From JAVWMQ01 sp036637375 (GTDB lineage: Bacteria > Bacillota > Clostridia > Peptostreptococcales > Anaerovoracaceae), in the NCBI GenBank assembly GCA_036637375.1, contig JAVWMQ010000013.1:1-41237 (forward strand): a stretch of 41,237 bases of DNA, read 5' to 3'. Under the pieces are notes generated by a model, which saw only the letters and a list, made by a program, of their open reading frames with translations, searched no databases and was not told the DNA's origin. How positions within the stretch are numbered: the first letter of the stretch is position 1; each line of letters begins with the position of its first letter. Both the position numbers and the translations under genes were made by a program. Of the stretch, positions 1 through 7,150 are shown piece after piece.

Positions 1-38
1 TTTCAGGTGAATAAACTTGACTGGGTTTTTGGTGCTGT

Positions 39-128
39 CGGTATTTTTGAGTTTCAAGGGAAAAGGCCGACAATTTTCGGACAAGTTGACGGTATTTATG
101 GATTTTTGCTCAAAAGGCCGTCAATTTT
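39..128. repeat. Imperfect ~50-bp tandem repeat, two copies
   Basis: Two copies of a unit beginning (G)T/ACGGTATTT and ending AAAAGGCCG(A/T)CAATTTT occur back to back. The best conserved parts are 61-77 and 112-128, which differ at one base. A further GTCGGCC follows at 139. The open frames across it give low-complexity peptides with no start context, so I treat it as non-coding repeat DNA. Its origin is unknown; it adjoins the palindromic repeat patch downstream. Confidence 0.6.
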
Positions 129-188
129 AAGGTTTTTTGTCGGCCATTGGCTCGAAAAGTGCTGTTGGGCCGTCAACCCCACAAAAAC

Positions 189-335
189 GCCCAACGGGCT
201 TATCAAAGCGCCCACCCTCAAGCCCAGCGGGCTTATCAAACTTGCCAAAAACGCCCAGTGGGCAACCCAAACGGGCAGCGCCCACCCTAACGCCCAACGG
301 GCTTATCAAAGCGCCCGCCCTAACGCCCAGCGGGC
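189..335. repeat. Five GC-rich palindromes GCCCARYGGGC in a ~33-bp tandem array
   Basis: The 11-bp palindrome GCCCA(A/G)(C/T)GGGC occurs at 189-199, 222-232, 253-263, 292-302 and 325-335, with spacings of 33, 31, 39 and 33 bp. Between the copies, TTATCAAA and GCGCCC(A/G)CCCT recur. The patch is far richer in G+C than the AT-rich flanks. Open frames on both strands cross it but encode low-complexity repeats. It resembles REP-like intergenic repeats and lies just upstream of a sigma-A-like promoter. Function unknown. Confidence 0.7.
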
Positions 336-385
336 AGCGCTCTAACCACTCGCTTGGTAAAAGCTGTGACATTAAAGCGACTTCG

Positions 386-414
386 TTGCAATATGCAGAA
401 TAAGATAGTATAAT
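386..414 (+). promoter_or_regulatory. Sigma-A-type promoter of the truncated kinase gene
   Basis: TTGCAA (386-391), a 17-bp spacer and a perfect TATAAT (409-414) lie about 40 bp upstream of the ATG at 457. A GAGGAG ribosome binding site follows at about 443-448. Confidence 0.7.
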
Positions 415-456
415 GAAAACAATTAGAGTAGTTAATATTGGCGAGGAGCAAGATTT

Positions 457-1350
457 ATGATTATATTCAGAATAAGCCTTTATATAATGACGAGTGTTTT
501 CATTATACTTTTTCTATTGACTTTTTTGCCGAGCAGGTTCAAAAGTGAAAAAACATTTTTGATAACAGGTCCAATCGTCATAATGATGATTGTTGTAGAT
601 ATTGTCAGATTTAGAGGTGGATACGAAGCAAACAAGGAATTCCAAATGCTCATGGTACTTATAGAAGGCATTGTTGTATGTATTTTGGCAGTTGGAATGA
701 GCAAATATAGGGATTTTAGAGCCCTGTTTGTCGCACTATCGAGCTTATGTTTTGGCGTTATTGGCAAGGTAATTGCCGCAACAGTGTACATTTATGACAG
801 ACAAATCTCAGCTAGCCTAATCTGTGGTATTGTGGCAGAAATCCTGATCCTATACTTTGTAAAGACAAGGCTCAAAGACGTTCATATTGAACTAATGGAA
901 AGCTCACGTGACGGCTGGGGGCAACTTTGTTTGGTGCCACTGCTTTTTTATGGGACAATAAATTTAATCGGTTACTATCCATACACAATTTACGATAGAC
1001 CAGAGCAAATTGCGCCAACAGTAGGAGTTTTGGCAACGTTAATGGCAACCTATGTAATATTTTTTGGCTTTCTAAAAAACAGAATCGAAACGATTAATGT
1101 GGAAAAATTAAATGAAACAATGCTCGCCTACACTAAGGGGCTAGACATTCAAGTTGCAGAAATCGAGCGCACAAGGAGTCAGATAAAAATGCTTAGGCAC
1201 GACATCAGGCATTATATGAATTTAATTAATGGGTTACTAGAAAAAAACGATTATGATGGAATAAGGGCGGTGCTAAAGGAACTTGAAGGTAGCACCGAGG
1301 AAGGTTCTCTTGAGAACTACTGCAAAAACAAATTTGTAAAATGGTGGTAA
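457..1350 (+). CDS. AgrC-like sensor histidine kinase, truncated after the H-box
   Basis: The 297-residue product has about six hydrophobic membrane segments (residues 1-205), a coiled-coil-like linker (210-245) and the LRHDIRH H-box of the HPK10/AgrC (GHKL) kinases, with the phosphoacceptor at His248. The helix after the H-box continues to about residue 293. The protein then ends in Lys-Trp-Trp where the family normally enters the GHKL ATPase domain, so the N-, G1- and G2-boxes are missing and it cannot autophosphorylate alone. A complete family member is about 420 residues, like the kinase at 7151-8422 of this window. No response regulator gene follows; the next open frame is a surface-protein fragment overlapping by 10 bp. 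Promoter and ribosome binding site look intact. Probably a remnant, or a misassembled gene. Confidence 0.75.
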   Translation: MIIFRISLYIMTSVFIILFLLTFLPSRFKSEKTFLITGPIVIMMIVVDIVRFRGGYEANKEFQMLMVLIEGIVVCILAVGMSKYRDFRALFVALSSLCFGVIGKVIAATVYIYDRQISASLICGIVAEILILYFVKTRLKDVHIELMESSRDGWGQLCLVPLLFYGTINLIGYYPYTIYDRPEQIAPTVGVLATLMATYVIFFGFLKNRIETINVEKLNETMLAYTKGLDIQVAEIERTRSQIKMLRHDIRHYMNLINGLLEKNDYDGIRAVLKELEGSTEEGSLENYCKNKFVKWW

Positions 1351-3572
1351 ATTATTATCAAAATACTACTGCTACAAAAGATAAGGCATTAAAAATTTCG
1401 GAAGGAAGAGATGTTGTTGCAAGTGGCATTACAGGCATTAGTGATATAAGTGTAAAGCCAGGGGGAACATATTCCTTTGATCTAGAGGATTTAAAAGCAC
1501 AAGCAAAAATTACTGGGGCAGGCGCTGTTGATTCAATAGCATACAGTGGAGGAACATTAACTCTATATGGTAAAGATACAAAAAATGTGCCATATACACT
1601 TGGTACCATTGAAATTTACAAAGTGAATAATGGAACTGATACAAGAGAAAACCTAACAGGTTCTGTTGCAGGTAAGACATTAACGCTGAACTTTACCAAA
1701 CCTGTCACAGGTGAAGAAAAGTACAAGGTTGTATTTAAGGGAGACAAAGGACACCTAACTGATAAAAATGGTTGGGATTATGAATCCTCATCGTCTTTTA
1801 GTGGACATGTAAAGAGCTATAATCATACTGAATTTGCAGCATTAAATGATACTATATCTCTGACAGCAGGTGGTGTTTTAACAATTAGCGACCTTACACC
1901 GGGGACAAGCGTATCTACAGACAAAGGGAAATTTGGCACAGATGGAACTGTCATGCTTTATAGCAAAGCTACAACTTCTTCTTCATATTCTGATATAGAA
2001 CAAGGTACCGCTAATGGTACAACTCTTACATATAGTACAGATACTGCCAAAAGTTACCGATTGAATATTACGGTACCAACTGGAACAAATAAAGTAGATG
2101 TTTGGATAAATGGTGTAAAAGAAACATTAACAAATCCTCTTGGCTCAGGAGGAAGTAATCATTTTACAAGAGAACTAAAAGCAACTGAAATCAAAGGTAA
2201 TTGTGACATTAGTGTCAAAGATTCACCAGCAGCAAAAATTGAATATACACAGCCAGTAGGCGCAAGAGTATTTGATACAGTTGACCTAAAGCCATATATT
2301 ATCGGAGATAATGGATATACATTTAGAATTAAAGAAGTTAAAGCTGAAAATCAAGATGAAAAGCCAACAACTTCGTTAGTAGATATCAATGCTAATAATA
2401 CAATTAAGCTTAAAAATGTTGGGATAGCATATTTAAAAATAGAAGCATATAAAAATGGTGTGGTGGATAATAATAAAGCAACTCGGGTTAGCTTTAATAT
2501 CAACAAGGCTATCCAGAGAATAACTGTTAATTCTTCATTCCAAGTTACACCGAATAATGGTGTGTATTTAGGAGCAAAAGCTCTTGGTGGTGCAAAATTA
2601 TCATATCGTTCAAATACTGCAGGTATTACTGTAGATGCTAATGGATATGTTAGAGCAATTACAGGAGCTAATGGTACTATTACAATTACAGCAGAAGCTA
2701 CAGACTTCTATGATGCTACATCAACAAATGTAACAATAACTACATCAGCTTCTTCACTTTACGGCAGCATATCAGTTTCTGGTCTTGCAAAAGTTGGATA
2801 CTCACTATCAGTAGACACAAGCAAGATTATGCCAGTAGAAGCTAGAAATAATATCAGATACGAATGGTACAGACCAGGAACAACTGGAGTTATTTCAACA
2901 AGTCAGACTTACTATGTATCATCACTAGACGTTGATAAAACTTTAGAAGTTAGAGTTATAGGTATGAATGGATATGTTGGAACATTATCAACAAGCAAAT
3001 TTATTGATAATGGTAAACCAGTTATTACATCACAGCCAGCAAGTGCTAAGTACTTCTTAGGTGCAGATATGTCAACATTGACAGTAGCATCAACATCTTC
3101 ATCAACATCACTTACAAGATACCAGTGGTACAAGAACAATGTTGCAATTGTTGGAGCTACAGGAACATCTTACAAACCATCTAGAGATGGATATGGTGGA
3201 GACTCTTACAAGTGCGTAGTTACAAATAGTGAAGGTTCAACAACTACAAATATTGCAGATATCGTTGTTGTTAGAGAAGTTGGAAAGATTAAACATGGCA
3301 AATCAAGTGCGTCAACTAAGAGCATTAGAATTAAATGGGCAAAGGCAGACAATGCACATAGATATATTGTTTACAGAGCAACATCTAAGACAGGCGAATA
3401 CAAGCAGGTTAAAGTAGTTAAAGGTACAGAATTCAAAGATACTGGACTAAGCAAGAACAAAAATTACTACTACAAAGTTAAAGCTTACAGAAATGATAAA
3501 TTTAACGGAGTAACATACAAAACTTATGGCGACTTATCAGCTAGAAAAACTGTAAAAACAGATAAATACTAA
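1341..3572 (+). CDS. Ig-like/fibronectin III surface protein, 5'-truncated
   Basis: The 743-residue frame has no signal peptide, starts inside the end of the kinase gene without a ribosome binding site, and its reading frame stays open back to a stop at 1311. It is therefore most likely the C-terminal part of a larger extracellular protein. Residues 1-290 are beta-rich, Thr/Gly/Ser-rich repeats. About 290-465 resembles a bacterial Ig (Big-like) domain, 465-550 another Ig-like module (YEWYRPG), 555-640 an Ig domain with the QWYKNN and DSYKCVVTN signatures, and 645-743 a fibronectin III domain. There is no LPXTG motif or C-terminal membrane anchor, so anchoring probably lay in the missing N-terminus. 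It may be untranslated here. A strong terminator follows. Confidence 0.7.
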   Translation: MVVNYYQNTTATKDKALKISEGRDVVASGITGISDISVKPGGTYSFDLEDLKAQAKITGAGAVDSIAYSGGTLTLYGKDTKNVPYTLGTIEIYKVNNGTDTRENLTGSVAGKTLTLNFTKPVTGEEKYKVVFKGDKGHLTDKNGWDYESSSSFSGHVKSYNHTEFAALNDTISLTAGGVLTISDLTPGTSVSTDKGKFGTDGTVMLYSKATTSSSYSDIEQGTANGTTLTYSTDTAKSYRLNITVPTGTNKVDVWINGVKETLTNPLGSGGSNHFTRELKATEIKGNCDISVKDSPAAKIEYTQPVGARVFDTVDLKPYIIGDNGYTFRIKEVKAENQDEKPTTSLVDINANNTIKLKNVGIAYLKIEAYKNGVVDNNKATRVSFNINKAIQRITVNSSFQVTPNNGVYLGAKALGGAKLSYRSNTAGITVDANGYVRAITGANGTITITAEATDFYDATSTNVTITTSASSLYGSISVSGLAKVGYSLSVDTSKIMPVEARNNIRYEWYRPGTTGVISTSQTYYVSSLDVDKTLEVRVIGMNGYVGTLSTSKFIDNGKPVITSQPASAKYFLGADMSTLTVASTSSSTSLTRYQWYKNNVAIVGATGTSYKPSRDGYGGDSYKCVVTNSEGSTTTNIADIVVVREVGKIKHGKSSASTKSIRIKWAKADNAHRYIVYRATSKTGEYKQVKVVKGTEFKDTGLSKNKNYYYKVKAYRNDKFNGVTYKTYGDLSARKTVKTDKY

Positions 3573-3593
3573 GATATTAAAACCATAAAAAAT

Positions 3594-3623
3594 AAAGAGG
3601 ATGCGTAAGCATCCTCTTTTTGT
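3594..3623. terminator. Rho-independent terminator, bidirectional
   Basis: An 11-bp perfect stem (AAAGAGGATGC / GCATCCTCTTT, 3594-3604 and 3609-3619) with a 4-base loop and a T-run on the plus strand lies between two convergent genes. A-residues upstream give a short T-run on the minus strand as well. Confidence 0.9.
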
Positions 3624-3635
3624 GAGTATCATTAG

Positions 3636-6074
3636 TTATATAAATAGGTTTACATTAGATGCTTCTGCATCGCCAAGGTATGAAGCAACTCCAGCAAGTT
3701 CAACTCCGTCAATTAACTCTTCCTTAGTAATTCCCATTACGTCCATAGACATTGTGCAGGCAACTAGTTTAACGCCATTTGCCTGAGCGTGTTTCATTAA
3801 CTCCTCAAGAGAGCTAACATTCTTGTCCTTCATAACTTTTTTCATCATTTTTGTACCCATACCGCCCATGTTCATATTTGAAAGTTTTAGCTTTGATGCG
3901 CCTCTAGGCATCATTGCACCAAACATTTTTTCAATAAACGGTTTTTTGATATTTTGTTTTTCTGGTTTGCGAAGGGCATTCAGTCCCCAGAATGTAAAGA
4001 ACATTGTTACGGGGCTACCCATTGCAGCAGCGCCATTGGCGATTATGAATGAAGCTAGAACTTTGTCCATATCACCATCAAATACTATCATACTTTTGCC
4101 TTGAGCTTGAGGTGGCTGACTTGATGCTTGGCATGTTGCAGGTTGAGCATTTTGCCCCTTTGTAATTGTTACAATGTTTTCTTTGCCTTGACGTTCAGTT
4201 TTAATGAACTGATTACCAGTTTTTTTGCACCAAGCTTCAACATCTCTTGCAAATCCCATATCGGTGGCAGATACCTTTAGTGTATCGCCAGTTTCCATAT
4301 CTGAAACTGCTTCATTAACTTTCATGATAGGGCCGGGGCACTGTAATCCGCAACAATCTAAGATTTTAATTTCTCCACTTTGGGGTGTGTTGGCTAGGCT
4401 GTCAATTAAAGTTGCTGGCTCTTTTTTGACGTAGTTCATTGATTTGTAGAATGAAGTTCCACCTGCTAGAACAGAAACGTTGTTAAATCCGTTACCATTT
4501 AATATTCTAGCTGCATTGTATGAGCGAACTCCAATTGCACAAAGGGTTACGATTTCCTTGTCTTTTGGTAGTTCTGCAAGCCTTTGGCGCAATTCGCCTA
4601 GTGGAATATGGTGAGCTCCGCTAATTGATGAAAGCTCAAATTCAATAGTTTCTGTAATATCTAGCAAAAATTTGTCTTGAAGCTGATCGTATGTAACAAA
4701 TTTAACTAATCCATCAAGTATATTTAGAGCGACAAAGCCAAGCATATTTACTGGATCCTTTGCTGAGGAAAACGGTGGTGCATATGCTAATTCTAATTCA
4801 GCTAAATCAGAAACGTTGCCACCAAGTCTCATTGTTGTTGCTATTGTATCAATTCTCTTATCAACTCCGTCTTGGCCAACTATTTGACCACCTAAAATAG
4901 CCCCTTTGGTATCAAAGATTAATTTTAGTGTTAGCGGAGTTGCTGCAGGATAGTAGCCTGCATGGGATTTTTGATTAATTAGGGCAACGAAATAATCTTT
5001 ATCTTTGACTTTCCCCATCATATTTAGAGTTTTTTCATTAACACCTACAGCGGCTACAACTAGGTCAAAGACTTGGGCAACAGATGTGCCAAGAGTACCT
5101 TTGTAGGAATCTTTTTTGCCTGCTAATATATTTGCCACTATGCGAGCCTGCTTGTTTGCAGGGCCAGCTAGTGGAATCATGCCTTTAGTCTTTGTAACAA
5201 GGTTTTGAATTTCCACAACATCGCCTACAGCATAGATATTGCTGTCTGAAGTTTGCATTTGACTATTTACAACAATTCCGCCTTTTTGGTTTAGTTCAAG
5301 TCCAGCTTCTTTGGCTAATGTACTGTTTGGCTTAACACCAATTGACAAAATTACTAAGTCAACTTCAAGGGTTTTGCCACTAGCTAAAGTTATTGTCGTT
5401 CCGTTTTCTGTCTTTTGGAAAGATTTTACCCCATCGCCCAAAATTAAGTTAACATCATTCATACTCATATTTTCGTGTAGTAGCTGTGCAATTTCAAAGT
5501 CTACAGGTGCCATTACCTGGTTTTGAGCTTCGATTATACTAACAGAAACACCTCTCTTGTGAAGGTTTTCTGCCATTTCAAGTCCAATGAAACCACCACC
5601 AATTACTGCGGCTGTTTTTGGCGCTTTTTTGTCTACAAATTCTCTAATTGTATCTGTGTCAGGAATTGTCCAAAGTGTGTAAATGTCCTCGCCATCAATA
5701 CCTTCAATTGGTGGCTTTAGTGGTGAGGAGCCTGTTGCGATAATTAGATTATCGTATGATTCCTCATAAACTTCTCCAGTTTGTAGGTTTTTGATTTGGA
5801 CAACCTTGTTTGCTCTGTCTATTTTAGTTGCTTCGTTGTATATTCTAACGTCAATGTTAAACCTTGCTTTTACAACTTCTGGTTTTTGGAGTAGTAGCAA
5901 ATCTCTTGATTTAATTACATCTCCAATATAATATGGTAGACCGCAATTGGCATATGAAATATAGCCACCACGCTCTAGCATTATGATTTCTCTATCTTCG
6001 TCTAATCTCCTAAGTCTAGCAGCAGCAGTTGCACCGCCTGCAACTCCACCGATAATTACTGTTTTAGTACCCAT
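3636..6074 (-). CDS. Four-module FAD/NAD(P)H persulfide or CoA-disulfide reductase (CDR-rhodanese-TusA-DsrE)
   Basis: The 812-residue product contains an N-terminal FAD/NAD pyridine-nucleotide disulfide oxidoreductase of the CoA-disulfide/persulfide reductase family (residues 1-455: FAD-binding GGVAGG at 9-14, active-site Cys44 in YANCGLPYY, NAD-binding GGGFIGLE near 159-166). A rhodanese domain follows (about 460-550, catalytic Cys512 in CAIGVRS), then a TusA domain (about 568-640, CPGP with Cys579), and a DsrE-like domain (about 660-812). CoA-disulfide reductase-rhodanese fusions such as Npsr reduce persulfides and polysulfides. The added TusA and DsrE modules suggest intramolecular sulfane-sulfur relay. 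The start is well supported by GGAGG 8-9 bp upstream. It is cytosolic with no signal peptide. The physiological substrate (CoA persulfide, polysulfide or S0) is inferred. Confidence 0.9.
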   Translation of the reverse strand: MGTKTVIIGGVAGGATAAARLRRLDEDREIIMLERGGYISYANCGLPYYIGDVIKSRDLLLLQKPEVVKARFNIDVRIYNEATKIDRANKVVQIKNLQTGEVYEESYDNLIIATGSSPLKPPIEGIDGEDIYTLWTIPDTDTIREFVDKKAPKTAAVIGGGFIGLEMAENLHKRGVSVSIIEAQNQVMAPVDFEIAQLLHENMSMNDVNLILGDGVKSFQKTENGTTITLASGKTLEVDLVILSIGVKPNSTLAKEAGLELNQKGGIVVNSQMQTSDSNIYAVGDVVEIQNLVTKTKGMIPLAGPANKQARIVANILAGKKDSYKGTLGTSVAQVFDLVVAAVGVNEKTLNMMGKVKDKDYFVALINQKSHAGYYPAATPLTLKLIFDTKGAILGGQIVGQDGVDKRIDTIATTMRLGGNVSDLAELELAYAPPFSSAKDPVNMLGFVALNILDGLVKFVTYDQLQDKFLLDITETIEFELSSISGAHHIPLGELRQRLAELPKDKEIVTLCAIGVRSYNAARILNGNGFNNVSVLAGGTSFYKSMNYVKKEPATLIDSLANTPQSGEIKILDCCGLQCPGPIMKVNEAVSDMETGDTLKVSATDMGFARDVEAWCKKTGNQFIKTERQGKENIVTITKGQNAQPATCQASSQPPQAQGKSMIVFDGDMDKVLASFIIANGAAAMGSPVTMFFTFWGLNALRKPEKQNIKKPFIEKMFGAMMPRGASKLKLSNMNMGGMGTKMMKKVMKDKNVSSLEELMKHAQANGVKLVACTMSMDVMGITKEELIDGVELAGVASYLGDAEASNVNLFI

Positions 6075-6088
6075 TCTTATTCCCTCCT

Positions 6089-6140
6089 AATGTAAATATA
6101 TTACGAGAATACACCTATAATGTTAAATTGTCAGTGACAA
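6089..6140 (-). promoter_or_regulatory. Promoter/operator region of the persulfide reductase gene
   Basis: The plus-strand palindrome TTGTCA-G-TGACAA (6128-6140) lies about 55 bp upstream of the gene. On the minus strand it overlaps possible -35 elements (TTGTCA or CTGACA), with CTGACA 17 bp from a TATTCT -10. This layout fits an operator of a redox or sulfur regulator, but the regulator cannot be named from the sequence. Confidence 0.45.
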
Positions 6141-6160
6141 TATCACCAAGTTTACAAAAA

Positions 6161-6185
6161 CAAAAAAAGGATGCAACTGCATCCT
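6161..6185 (-). terminator. Intrinsic terminator upstream of the reductase gene
   Basis: On the minus strand AGGATGC / GCATCCT (6179-6185 and 6168-6174) with a 4-base loop is followed by seven T residues. It ends a transcript that starts upstream of the persulfide reductase gene. Confidence 0.8.
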
Positions 6186-6360
6186 AATCTTGAGAGAATT
6201 AACTGCCTGAATATGGAAGTAATCAGGCTGTTAAAAGGTTGAGAAAAATTTTGTTGAAACTCGCCGGAATCAACAAAATATAAAAGAGTTTAGTTAAATG
6301 GTAATGACTTTCTTTCTTATTCGTTCGATATAAGCCCCTATATTCCATTTACATTTAATA
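6161..6360 (-). ncRNA. Candidate structured RNA or leader ending in an intrinsic terminator
   Basis: Reading the minus strand from a TATACT -10 (about 6360-6365) there are four nested or serial hairpins. A 7-bp stem at 6345-6351/6295-6301 encloses a small ATATA/TATAT hairpin with a GGGGCT loop (6328-6343). A perfect 10-bp stem lies at 6270-6279/6248-6257, and a 6-bp GCCTGA/TCAGGC stem at 6223-6228/6205-6210. A 7-bp terminator stem (6168-6185) is followed by a T-run. There is no credible open frame. It is either an independent small RNA of roughly 190 nt or an attenuating leader of the downstream reductase gene. I do not recognise a known family. Confidence 0.5.
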
Positions 6361-6436
6361 GTATAGAGTATGGGGGGAGGGAAGTCACTAATAATGGAGG
6401 GTGATTTTTTCGCAAATTTTGTACGTTTTTACGCAC

Positions 6437-6477
6437 AAAAAAAACCTTCGATTTAATACTTGGAAATCAAAGGTTTT
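6437..6477 (-). terminator. Terminator of the DUF2148 gene
   Basis: On the minus strand a 14-bp stem with one mismatch (6464-6477 with 6441-6454) is followed by a T-run, about 40 bp after the stop codon of the gene at 6515-7078. Confidence 0.85.
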
Positions 6478-6514
6478 AGACTGCTATAATTGTAAATTTT
6501 GTATATTTGATGAC

Positions 6515-7078
6515 TTACACTTGTAGGTCTGCAAGCTGAGGACTGCTAATTCTATCAAAGAATACACTTTTGCCATCTGCGCCAAGAGGAATTGCATAAG
6601 CCAGTTTAACGTTTTCGCCTAGTAAACCTAATGTTAAGGCTGCCTTGCCTGCACTAAAGAATACACGATTGTCAATTCTGTTGTCTGCTGCAATGGAAAC
6701 GGCAGAGCCTACAGCGATGCCAAGATCTGTTACTTTTAGGGCACAATCTGCACCAGCCTTCATAGCCTTGCCACAGTTTTCAAATCCACAAAATTGACAG
6801 ACTTTGCCAACTCCTGCAGTTTCATCTTTGACACCGATTAATACTACAGCATGACAATGCTTAATCATCTTTGAATCACGAATCATAAAATCCTGTTTGT
6901 ATTCTTCGCCAAGCTCTTTGGTGCGAAGTGCAAGAGCATCCTTGTCCTCGTCAGTTAATGCTAGAGCAACGATAGAATCATCGCCATGAGCTTTTGGAGC
7001 TGTTCTAGCAGCTGTAAGCATTTGCTTTGCAACCTGTATAACTATTTCTTTTTCTGCAATATCGCTAATTATTTTCAT
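6515..7078 (-). CDS. DUF2148 ferredoxin-like iron-sulfur protein
   Basis: The 187-residue cytosolic protein matches the DUF2148 family of anaerobes. A cysteine cluster in its middle (CQFCGFENC, then Cys in AGADCAL) is the expected ligand set of an iron-sulfur cluster. The N-terminal AARTAPKAHG and the C-terminal region rich in Gly/Ala resemble nitroreductase-fold segments. The biochemical role is not established; proteins of this family occur in anaerobes with Fe-S electron-transfer pathways. The ATG is preceded by GGAGG at 7 bp. It appears monocistronic, with its own terminator downstream, and is separated from the two-component genes behind it by 72 bp. Confidence 0.8.
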   Translation of the reverse strand: MKIISDIAEKEIVIQVAKQMLTAARTAPKAHGDDSIVALALTDEDKDALALRTKELGEEYKQDFMIRDSKMIKHCHAVVLIGVKDETAGVGKVCQFCGFENCGKAMKAGADCALKVTDLGIAVGSAVSIAADNRIDNRVFFSAGKAALTLGLLGENVKLAYAIPLGADGKSVFFDRISSPQLADLQV

Positions 7079-7150
7079 ATAAATACCTCCATATTAAATA
7101 CCTGCTTATGTTAGTAGTTTATCACGATATCCAAAAAATTAAAACCATAA

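Noticed and set aside
189..335. Possible CRISPR array
   Set aside because: The repeated unit is an 11-bp palindrome with similar, not unique, sequence between copies and irregular spacing. There are no cas genes in the window.
7..403. Overlapping open frames on both strands across the repeat patch
   Set aside because: The peptides are low-complexity translations of the tandem repeats, without ribosome binding sites or family likeness.
4291..4307. Copy of GTTTC-N7-GAAAC inside the persulfide reductase gene
   Set aside because: It lies deep in the TusA-coding part, far from any start. Treated as a chance match, and as a warning about motif frequency.
6128..6140. Assignment of the palindrome to Rex or FNR
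   Set aside because: Rex sites read TTGTGAA-N4-TTCACAA and FNR sites TTGAT-N4-ATCAA. This 13-bp palindrome matches neither.
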